DNA from: HRBIN12 sp035762085
GTDB taxonomy: Bacteria > Actinomycetota > UBA4738 > HRBIN12
NCBI GenBank assembly: GCA_035762085.1
Contig: DASTPT010000091.1
Span: 1 to 53,840, forward strand
Reading direction: 5' to 3'
Length of the DNA stretch: 53,840 bases
Part shown: piece after piece, positions 47,760 to 53,840 of the stretch
Numbering within the stretch: position 1 is the stretch's first letter
Layout: each line of letters starts with the position of its first letter
The notes under the pieces: model-generated
Database searches by the model: none
Told to the model about the DNA's origin: nothing
The model's input: only the letters and a program-made list of their open reading frames with translations
Made by a program: the position numbers and the translations under genes

Positions 47760-49130
47760 TCAGCCGGTGCGCCGAAGGGCGTTCGGCACGCCGCCCCGCG
47801 CTACCAGGCGGACCTTCGCACCCGCCGCGTGGAGCAGGCTCGCCGCCATCGACGAACGATAGCCGCTCGCGCACGCGACCACCGTCTCGCCCGCCGCGGT
47901 CAGCTCCGCCAGGCGGGGGGGCAGGTCGCCGACGAAGCAGTGGCGGCTCCCCGGCAGATGTCCCGCGTCCCACTCCGTCCGCTGACGCACGTCCAGGATC
48001 CGGTCGGCCCCGTCGCGCGCCACGTCGATCAGATCGGCGACGGTCGCGACAGGGTAGGAGGAGACCGGCCGGCCCGACGCGCTCCAGGCGTCGAGCCCAC
48101 CGTCGAGGACGCCGAGCACGCGGTCGTACCCGATGCGGAAGAGCTGGGTCGTCGTCTCGGCGACGGCCCCGGGATCGGCCGCGACGAGGACGAGCGGCGT
48201 GCCGAACGGCACGAGCCAGCCGACGTAGCTGGCGAACGTGTCCTCGAGCGGCACGTTGAGCGACCCGGGGACGTGGGCCGCCGCGAACTCGGCGCCCGGG
48301 CGGGCGTCGACGAGCCGCGCGCCGGCGGCGACCGCCCGCTCCACGTCCTCGGGCCCGATCGCCGGTGGCGACGGCACGTCGCCGACGACTGGGGGCCCGG
48401 CCCGGTTGATCGGCGCCATGTACGCGTAGTAGGTGGGGAACGCCAGCAAGCCCGAGAGCTGCTCGCGCACGAACGTCTCCTCGTCAGGCGCACGGAGCGC
48501 GGGGTTCGAAGCGCGCTCTCGATCGATCGTCGAGGTGCGGTCGTCCTTCGGGGGCCCGCTCGCGCAGAAGCTCCCCGCGCCGTGGGTGGGGAGCACGAGC
48601 ACGTCGCCCGGCATCTCGGCGAACCGGCGCATCGAGCGGTACTGCGCCCGGGTGAGCTGCTCGGTGCGGTCCGCGCCGAGCAGGTCGGTCCGCCCCGCGC
48701 TGCCTACGATCAGGCTCCCACCGGAGAACACCGCGAGGAGGCCGTCGCCGTCCGGGCGATGGACGGCATACGAGGTGTGCTCCGGCGTGTGCCCCGGCGT
48801 CCGCACCGCGACCAGCCGCAGGTCGCCGAGCTCGAGCTCGGTGCCCTCCTCCATCGCCTCGAAGGGGAAGTCGTAGCCGGCGTCGGCCGGCCCGACGATC
48901 GGGGCCCCGGTGGCCGCGCGGATCTCGGCGGCACCCGAGATATAGTCGTTGTGGACGTGCGTCTCCAGGACGAAGCGGACGCGCACGCCGCGCGCCTCCG
49001 CGGCCGCGAGCAACCGGCCGGCATCGCGCTGGGGATCGACGACCAGCGCCTGGTCGCCGGACGCCAGCAGGTAGCTCGCGTCCCCGAGTCCGGACGTCAC
49101 GATCACGTCGAGGTCCCGCACCGGATCCAT
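47760..49130 (-). CDS. MBL-fold hydrolase fused to two rhodanese domains (persulfide dioxygenase-like)
   Basis: 456 aa from the ATG at 49130. An in-frame start at 49214 is excluded by the -10 hexamer between them and by the weak extension. Domain 1 is a metallo-beta-lactamase fold of the ETHE1/CstB persulfide-dioxygenase group: LETHVHNDYISG (His58, His60, Asp62), TPGHTPEHTS, GGSLIVGSAGRTDLLG. Two rhodanese domains follow. The first (from about residue 265) has AADPG where the active-site Cys loop should be, so it is inactive. The second keeps the loop CASGYRS with Cys420. This matches CstB-type sulfide detoxification proteins. No sulfide:quinone reductase is adjacent. Confidence 0.85.
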   Translation of the reverse strand: MDPVRDLDVIVTSGLGDASYLLASGDQALVVDPQRDAGRLLAAAEARGVRVRFVLETHVHNDYISGAAEIRAATGAPIVGPADAGYDFPFEAMEEGTELELGDLRLVAVRTPGHTPEHTSYAVHRPDGDGLLAVFSGGSLIVGSAGRTDLLGADRTEQLTRAQYRSMRRFAEMPGDVLVLPTHGAGSFCASGPPKDDRTSTIDRERASNPALRAPDEETFVREQLSGLLAFPTYYAYMAPINRAGPPVVGDVPSPPAIGPEDVERAVAAGARLVDARPGAEFAAAHVPGSLNVPLEDTFASYVGWLVPFGTPLVLVAADPGAVAETTTQLFRIGYDRVLGVLDGGLDAWSASGRPVSSYPVATVADLIDVARDGADRILDVRQRTEWDAGHLPGSRHCFVGDLPPRLAELTAAGETVVACASGYRSSMAASLLHAAGAKVRLVARGGVPNALRRTG

Positions 49131-49136
49131 CCGCGC

Positions 49137-49142
49137 ATCGTA
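49137..49142 (-). promoter_or_regulatory. -10 box TACGAT, leaderless MBL-rhodanese gene
   Basis: TACGAT on the minus strand, six bases, then the ATG at 49130. It fixes the start of this gene. Confidence 0.55.
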
Positions 49143-49228
49143 GTCGGGAGCGTCCGAACCGGCCTCGGACGCTTGCACCGCCCCGGTCGCGTTGGTACAA
49201 GGAGGCCGGCCCACGACACCCGAGGACG

Positions 49229-50161
49229 ATGGCTGCCCGCGAGACCCTTCCCCGATCGGACGACGAGGCGCTCATCGAGGCCTTCACGGCGCACCTGCGG
49301 TTGGAGCGCCGGCTGTCCGAGCACACCGTCGGGGCGTACCGTCGGGACCTCACGCAGCTCGCCGTCTTTCTGGGCCGCCAGGGTCGGGGGTTCACCACGG
49401 TCACGTATCCGGAGCTACGGCGGTTCTTGGCGCAGCAGGCGACGCTCGGGTACGCCCGGTCCTCGATCGCGCGCCGCGTCGGGGCGATCCACACGTTCTA
49501 CCGGTGGGCGGGCGCCCGCGGCATCGTCGACCGGGACCCGGCGGCGTTGCTCGGACGCCCGAAGGTCGCGAACCGGCTGCCCGGCGTCCTGCGGCCACGC
49601 GAGGCGGCCGAGTTGGTCGAGACCCCGGACGCGGCCGAGGACGCCTCAGCGTTCGAGCGAGCGATCGCGCTCCGCGATCGGGCGATCCTCGAGCTGATGT
49701 ACGGGTCGGGTCTGCGGGTCGCCGAGGTCGCCGGGCTCACGGTGGACCGGCTGGATCTCGTCCGGGGACGCGTGACCGTCATGGGCAAGGGGTCGAAGGA
49801 GCGCGAGCTCCCGCTCTCGGACCCGGCCCGCGAGGCGCTCGAGGCGTACCTGCGCGAGGGGCGCCGCGACCTCTCCGACGGCTCGGCCAGCGTGTTCTTC
49901 AACCGCAGGAGGCGGCCGATCGGGACGCGCGACATCCGTCGGCTTGTGGGACGATACGGCGAGCGAACGCTCGGGGGACGCCACGTGACTCCGCATACCC
50001 TGCGGCACTCGTTCGCGACGCACCTACTCGAAGGAGGAGCCGACATCAGGGCGGTCCAGGAGTTGCTCGGCCACGCGAGCGTGGCGACGACGCAGCGGTA
50101 CACGCACGTGTCCAGGACGCGGCTGTTCGAGGCGTACAAGCAGAGCCACCCGAGGGCGTGA
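49229..50161 (+). CDS. xerC: tyrosine recombinase XerC/XerD
   Basis: 310 aa from the ATG at 49229. It resolves chromosome dimers at dif. The N-terminal SAM-like core-binding domain (FTAHLRLERRLSEHTVGAYRRDL) precedes the catalytic domain with Arg in GSGLRVAEVAGL, Lys in VMGKGSKERELPL, HTLRHSFATHLLEGGADIR (HxxR), LGHASVATTQRYTHV (His and nucleophile Tyr). Its position before whiG is conserved in actinomycetes, and its stop overlaps the whiG start (TGATG). XerC versus XerD cannot be told with certainty. Confidence 0.93.
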   Translation: MAARETLPRSDDEALIEAFTAHLRLERRLSEHTVGAYRRDLTQLAVFLGRQGRGFTTVTYPELRRFLAQQATLGYARSSIARRVGAIHTFYRWAGARGIVDRDPAALLGRPKVANRLPGVLRPREAAELVETPDAAEDASAFERAIALRDRAILELMYGSGLRVAEVAGLTVDRLDLVRGRVTVMGKGSKERELPLSDPAREALEAYLREGRRDLSDGSASVFFNRRRRPIGTRDIRRLVGRYGERTLGGRHVTPHTLRHSFATHLLEGGADIRAVQELLGHASVATTQRYTHVSRTRLFEAYKQSHPRA

Positions 50162-51054
50162 TGGCCAGGCCCCCGAAGACCGAGCCGAAGAAGGTCTCGA
50201 AGCCGGCGCTCAAGGCCTCGAGGGGCGCGACGAAGGCGGCGAAGTCGACGGCGCGAGCGCCGGCCTCCGCGACGTCGGCCGCGGAGGCGGACGCCGCGCT
50301 CGCCGAGCTACGCGCGCTCTGGGACGAGTTCAAAGCGACCGGCTCGACCGAGATCCGCGAACGGCTGATCCTGCACTACGCGCCGCTCGTGAAGTACGTG
50401 GCCAGTCGCGTGGCGACCGGTCTGCCCGCCAGCGTGGAGCAGGCCGACCTGGTCTCGTACGGGATGTTCGGGCTGATCGACGCGCTCCAGAAGTTCGAGC
50501 CCGCCCGCGGCAACAAGTTCGAGACGTACGCGATCCCGCGGATCAAGGGCGCGATCATCGACGAGCTCCGCGCGATGGACTGGGTCCCCCGCTCGGTCCG
50601 GTTCAAGGCGCGCGAGATCGAGAAGGCCTACGCTGACCTGGAGTCGATGCTGAAGCGAGCCCCGAGCGAGCGCGAGGTCGCCGAGCGGCTCGGCGTGTCG
50701 ATGAGCGAGCTCCACGACGTGATCAACCAGATCTCGTTCGTGTCGGTGCTCGCGCTCGACGAGCTCCTGGCCGTCGGCAGCGACCGCGGCGAGCACGTGT
50801 CGCTGATGGACACGCTCGCCGATCGGAGCGTGGACCCCACGACCGGCCTCGAGGGGCAGGAGACCCGAGGCCTGCTCGCGGCCGCGATCAACTCGCTGTC
50901 CGAGCGCGAGAAGATCGTCGTCACGCTCTACTACTTCGAGGGCCTCACCCTCGCCGAGATCGGCGAGATCCTCGGCGTGACCGAGTCGCGCGTGTGCCAG
51001 ATCCACACGAAGGCGGTGGGACAGCTCCGCCTCCAGTTCGTCGAGACCGAATGA
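50161..51054 (+). CDS. whiG: FliA/WhiG-family RNA polymerase sigma factor
   Basis: 297 aa from the ATG at 50161. A Lys/Ala/Pro-rich N-terminal tail of about 40 residues precedes region 1.2/2 (LILHYAPLVKYVASRVATGLP, then DLVSYGMFGLIDALQKFEPARGNKFETYAIPRIKGAIIDELRAMDWVPRSVR). Region 3 (SEREVAERLGVSMSELHDVINQ) and region 4 (LSEREKIVVTLYYFEGLTLAEIGEILGVTESRVCQIHTKA) follow. In Streptomyces WhiG starts aerial-hypha sporulation; in flagellate bacteria FliA drives motility. Which programme it serves here cannot be read from the window. An anti-sigma partner is not adjacent. Confidence 0.92.
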   Translation: MARPPKTEPKKVSKPALKASRGATKAAKSTARAPASATSAAEADAALAELRALWDEFKATGSTEIRERLILHYAPLVKYVASRVATGLPASVEQADLVSYGMFGLIDALQKFEPARGNKFETYAIPRIKGAIIDELRAMDWVPRSVRFKAREIEKAYADLESMLKRAPSEREVAERLGVSMSELHDVINQISFVSVLALDELLAVGSDRGEHVSLMDTLADRSVDPTTGLEGQETRGLLAAAINSLSEREKIVVTLYYFEGLTLAEIGEILGVTESRVCQIHTKAVGQLRLQFVETE

Positions 51055-51103
51055 CGCCCCCGCGGGTGTGATGGATCTCACGGCGCCCGCGTGCGACGCC
51101 GGG

Positions 51104-51109
51104 TAGCGT
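51104..51109 (+). promoter_or_regulatory. candidate -10 box TAGCGT for the M23 gene
   Basis: It would give a leader of about 20 nt containing GGAGG at 51128-51132 before the ATG at 51137, so this gene appears conventionally led. Confidence 0.45.
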
Positions 51110-51136
51110 CTCGGTCTCATCGAGAACGGAGGTCCG

Positions 51137-51694
51137 ATGGCCGCCACCTGGTGCCTGGTCCTCCCCCTCGTGCTCGGCATGCTGACGTCGCCGACGGCGT
51201 CCTCGCCGGCCCGCACGTCCGATCGGACGGTCGGCGCGACCGGGGCGGTCGTCGGCGGGGGGACGTGGGCATGGCCGGTCGTCGGGCCGGTCGTCCGCGG
51301 CTTCGACCCGCCCGAGGACCCGTACGGCTCCGGACATCGCGGCATCGACATCGTCGCGCCGCTCGGCACGCCGATCCTGGCGCCCGAGGCCGCGGTGGTC
51401 GCGTTCGCCGGGAGCGTCGGCGGGGAGCTGTTCCTCACGCTGGACCACGGCGGCGGCCTCCGGAGCTCGTACTCCTGGCTCTCCGCCCGGCTCGTCCGTG
51501 AGGGGGACGCCGTACCCCGCGGGGCCGTGATCGGGCTGACCGGCGCCGGCCATCCGGGGTCGGTCGTGGCGCACCTGCACCTCGGGGTGCGGCTCGACGG
51601 CGCGTACGTCGACCCGCTCGCGTACCTCGGTCCGGCGCCGGTGGCCGACCTCGTCCACCTGGCTCCCGATCTGCCTGCGCCGGTCGCCGCCTGA
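51137..51694 (+). CDS. M23-family metallopeptidase (LytM domain), secreted
   Basis: 185 aa from the ATG at 51137. A signal-like N-terminus (ATWCLVLPLVLGMLTSPTASSPA) leads to the LytM/M23 zinc domain. Zinc ligands are in GSGHRGIDIVAPLGTPILAPE (HxxxD) and VVAHLHLGVRLDG (HxH). It should cut peptide cross-links of peptidoglycan, or act as a divisome activator if inactive, although the ligands look intact. An M23 gene directly after whiG and before rpsB is usual in actinomycetes; here rpsB does not follow at once. Confidence 0.88.
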   Translation: MAATWCLVLPLVLGMLTSPTASSPARTSDRTVGATGAVVGGGTWAWPVVGPVVRGFDPPEDPYGSGHRGIDIVAPLGTPILAPEAAVVAFAGSVGGELFLTLDHGGGLRSSYSWLSARLVREGDAVPRGAVIGLTGAGHPGSVVAHLHLGVRLDGAYVDPLAYLGPAPVADLVHLAPDLPAPVAA

Positions 51695-51739
51695 GCCGCG
51701 CCCGAGTTCCGGTCGCGGCCCCCGGCCCGGCGCTACGAT

Positions 51740-53227
51740 GTGCGCCCGCGACCGAGGACGGCCCGCCTGCGCTCGAACCCACGCCGCACGTTCTCCCGCG
51801 CCGCGCTCGCGGCGCTCGCGCTCGTGTGCCTCTCCGGGCTCCCCGCCACCGCGCAGGAGGGCGGCTTCGCGTGGTCGCAGTTCCAGGGCGGCCCCGGGCA
51901 CCCCGGGACGGTGCAGGAGGCGCCGGCGCCGCCCTACCGTCAGCTCTGGCGCTTCACGCCGCCCGAGGGCGCCCTCTCGGCCGCCGTGATCGGCGACGAC
52001 CTGGCGATCGCGGTCGGACAGCGTGCCGTGTACGCGCTCGAGCTCGCGACGGGCGACCTCGCGTGGGAGGTGCCGCGGGACGGCGGGCCGCTGTCGCCCC
52101 CGGCGCTCGGCGCGGCCGGCGATCGCAGGGTGCTCGTGTACCTCGAAGGTCCGCCGGAAGACGACGGTGGGTCGCCGACCCCGACGCCCTCACCGTCGCC
52201 GACGCCCTCGACGAGCCCGACGGACGGCGCCTCGCCGGGGGCGGCGACCAGCGACCTCGTCGCGATCGACCTCGCCGACCGGTCGGAGCTGTGGCGGACG
52301 ACGCTGCAGCGCCGGAGCCGCAGCGGCGTCACGATCGACGGCGATCGCGCGTACGTCGCCGACGACCAGGGCACGATCTACGCGGTCGAGCTCGACGGCG
52401 GCACGGTCGCGTGGACCGCCGATGCAGCCGGCCGCGTCGAGTCCCCAGGTGCCGTCGCCGACGGCGTCGTGTACGTCGTGGCGCAGGCGGAGGACGAGCC
52501 GCGGGTGGAGGTGCTCGCGCTCGACGCCCAGAGCGGCGAGCCGGTGTGGCCGAGGTTCTCGACCTCCGGGTACCTCGCGTCCGCGGTGTCGGCCGGCGAC
52601 GGCGCGGTCGTCGTCGCGGTCGATCGCTCGGTCCGTGCCTTCGGCGCGCAGACGGGCCGCGTCCGGTGGGAGGCGCTCGTGCACGGGCTGTTCTGGCCGG
52701 TGTCGGCACCGACCGCGGACGCGGACGCCGTGCTCGTGGTCGACGAGTCCGGGGGCCTGTACCGGATCGACGCCTCGGACGGAGGACGGACGTGGGAGCA
52801 CCAGACGAACGAGCGGATCGTCCGGAGCTCGCCCGTCGTCGCAGGCGGCGCTGTGGTCGTCGGGCTGTCCACCGGGGAGCTCGCGGCCTTCGACGCGTCC
52901 AGCGGCGACCTCGTCTCGACCACGCCCGCGACGCCCGGCTACCTGGGCGCGATCGCGCTGTCGCCCGACGTCCTCGTGGCCGTCAAGGGAGGCGGCGGGC
53001 CGGGCCTCGTCGCCTTCGAGCACGACCCCGAGGCCGGGCTCGAGCGCCGGGTCTCGCCGACCGTGCCGGACGCCGGCGTGCTCGTCGGCGCGTTCGCCCT
53101 GGCCGCGATCCTGGCGGGCGCGGCGATCCTCGTGCCCTTCCGCGTGCTGCGCGGCAGGATCGGGCCGGCGTTCACACGCGAGGAGGACCGGGAGGCCGGG
53201 CCCGGGTCCGACGGGGAGGACGGATGA
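51740..53227 (+). CDS. membrane-anchored PQQ-like beta-propeller protein
   Basis: 495 aa from the GTG at 51740; the start is uncertain because a TACGAT hexamer ends at 51739. A basic N-terminus and hydrophobic stretch (RRTFSRAALAALALVCLSGLPATAQ) form a signal peptide. Repeated blades of the PQQ/PQQ-like propeller type are visible (VYALELATGDLAWEV, IYAVELDGGTVAWTA, VRAFGAQTGRVRWEA, LYRIDASDGGRTWEH, LAAFDASSGDLV). A Pro/Thr/Ser linker interrupts it at about residues 144-167. A C-terminal transmembrane helix (about 446-467) and an acidic cytoplasmic tail end it. No cofactor ligands are evident, so a scaffold akin to BamB-like propellers is possible. Coupled to the next gene. Confidence 0.78.
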   Translation: MRPRPRTARLRSNPRRTFSRAALAALALVCLSGLPATAQEGGFAWSQFQGGPGHPGTVQEAPAPPYRQLWRFTPPEGALSAAVIGDDLAIAVGQRAVYALELATGDLAWEVPRDGGPLSPPALGAAGDRRVLVYLEGPPEDDGGSPTPTPSPSPTPSTSPTDGASPGAATSDLVAIDLADRSELWRTTLQRRSRSGVTIDGDRAYVADDQGTIYAVELDGGTVAWTADAAGRVESPGAVADGVVYVVAQAEDEPRVEVLALDAQSGEPVWPRFSTSGYLASAVSAGDGAVVVAVDRSVRAFGAQTGRVRWEALVHGLFWPVSAPTADADAVLVVDESGGLYRIDASDGGRTWEHQTNERIVRSSPVVAGGAVVVGLSTGELAAFDASSGDLVSTTPATPGYLGAIALSPDVLVAVKGGGGPGLVAFEHDPEAGLERRVSPTVPDAGVLVGAFALAAILAGAAILVPFRVLRGRIGPAFTREEDREAGPGSDGEDG

Positions 53228-53840
53228 GCCGCAAGCGCAAGAAGCCGACCGGCTACCGCACGACGTCCGCCACTCCGGCCCGGACCCCCGCCGCGACGGA
53301 CGAGCGGCCCCAGGTGCCTCGGTTCCTCGGCTGGCTCGCCCCGCCGAGCGTCGACAGCACGTGGCCGCCGATCGGGCGCTCGCTCGCGCGAGGGTTCATC
53401 ACGGTGGGGTCCTCGCCGGTCACGATGCTGTCCGCGTTCGGGCTCCAGTTCTTGTTGTGGCTGGGGCTGGTGGCGCTCGGGCTCGAGGGCCCGTTCAGCC
53501 TGCTCGTGAACCTCATGGCGCTCCCGCCGATCAGCACGTACTACGACGCGAACAGCTCGTTCGAGATCTTCGGCCCCGGCCTCAGCGGGTTGATCTCGAC
53601 CGCGGGCTTCCTGCTCGTCCGCGCGGTCGTGCTCGCGCTGCTCACCGCGCTCATCGTGCGGGTCTACGAGGGTGAGGGCACCGTGGGCGAGACGCTCCGA
53701 CGCGGCGTGCGCGCGATCCCCGTGGCGATCGTGTACGGCCTGATGTCGATGACCTTCATGTTCGCCGGCAGCATCGTGCAGCAGGTCCTCGGCGCCGGGC
53801 TCGGCCTGCTGGTGTCGATCCTCAGCCTCGTCGCCGCGCT
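53224..53840 (+). CDS. multispanning membrane protein, unknown function (truncated by the window end)
   Basis: At least 205 codons from the ATG at 53224, which overlaps the preceding stop (ATGA). A basic, Pro/Thr-rich N-terminus (MSRKRKKPTGYRTTSATPAR) is followed by at least four hydrophobic stretches, including MLSAFGLQFLLWLGLVALGL, STAGFLLVRAVVLALLTALIV and IPVAIVYGLMSMTFMFAGSI. An extracytoplasmic-looking loop (STYYDANSSFEIFGPG) lies between the first and second. No family is recognised. Coupling to the propeller gene suggests the two proteins work together at the membrane. Confidence 0.7.
   Translation, partial: MSRKRKKPTGYRTTSATPARTPAATDERPQVPRFLGWLAPPSVDSTWPPIGRSLARGFITVGSSPVTMLSAFGLQFLLWLGLVALGLEGPFSLLVNLMALPPISTYYDANSSFEIFGPGLSGLISTAGFLLVRAVVLALLTALIVRVYEGEGTVGETLRRGVRAIPVAIVYGLMSMTFMFAGSIVQQVLGAGLGLLVSILSLVAA

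Noticed and set aside
51734..51739. TACGAT immediately before the propeller gene as a leaderless -10
   Set aside because: It touches the GTG directly, so transcription would begin inside the coding sequence; either the start codon is further downstream or the match is chance.
52180..52240. Short repeated CCGACGCCCTC units in the propeller gene
   Set aside because: They encode a Pro/Thr/Ser linker; the repetition is explained by low-complexity protein sequence.
1..53840. Search for CRISPR arrays, insertion sequences, integrase-bounded islands or prophage genes
   Set aside because: No regularly spaced repeats, transposase motifs or phage structural genes were found; the only recombinase is the housekeeping XerC.

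Overview
The window is GC-rich DNA from a chromosome of the phylum Actinomycetota, probably an uncultured soil-type lineage; the class cannot be fixed by reading alone. The evidence is gene content and order. The run coaD - SepIVA-like - DUF177 - rpmF - rnc - mutM - acyP - smc - ftsY - ffh - rpsP - khpA - rimM - trmD - rplS - lepB - rnhB - DUF2469 - yraN - comM - dprA - xerC - whiG - M23 is the standard actinobacterial core order. An F420 gene (cofC/fbiD), a WhiG-type sigma factor and a rifamycin-associated element fit the same phylum. No insertion sequence, prophage or CRISPR array was seen.

Layout. 1-6680 is accessory: the tail of an ECF sigma factor with a membrane-anchored, anti-sigma-like partner, a beta-lactamase-fold serine hydrolase, a frameshifted secreted protein, and a rifampicin phosphotransferase (rph) preceded by two copies of a rifamycin-associated-element-like inverted repeat. 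6681-13891 holds a cyclase fused to a hydrolase domain that has lost its catalytic residues, tRNA-Glu, DUF488, isocitrate dehydrogenase, two tandem lipoprotein phosphoesterases and an HMA-like protein. 14008-25607 holds tRNA-Gln, HU, a cold-shock-like protein, cofC, plsC, a trans-sulfuration enzyme, ddl, a class III aminotransferase, a stand-alone RAM domain, a small phosphoribosyltransferase operon, an atypical ATP-type PEP carboxykinase, thiL-thiD, rpmB and a TlpA-like lipoprotein.

25663-51054 is the conserved informational and cell-division block: recG, rsmD, coaD, then ribosomal proteins, RNase III, SMC, both SRP GTPases, tRNA and rRNA maturation factors, signal peptidase, RNase HII, the DNA-uptake and recombination genes and a FliA/WhiG sigma factor. 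Local departures are a lone CheY-like receiver between ftsY and ffh, a Pit phosphate transporter with a DUF47 partner between yraN and comM, and an MBL-rhodanese protein between dprA and xerC. After the M23 peptidase come a membrane-anchored beta-propeller and a truncated multispanning membrane protein.

The most interesting signals are: (1) two RAE-like repeats in front of rph; (2) at least sixteen genes with a TANNNT -10 hexamer ending only 6-10 nt before the start codon, which implies widespread leaderless transcription; (3) four of those hexamers in which the TAG is the stop codon of the gene upstream; (4) a MutM homologue that lacks the N-terminal catalytic proline; (5) the cyclase with a dead hydrolase module. 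I found no wholly new defence-type or mobile system.
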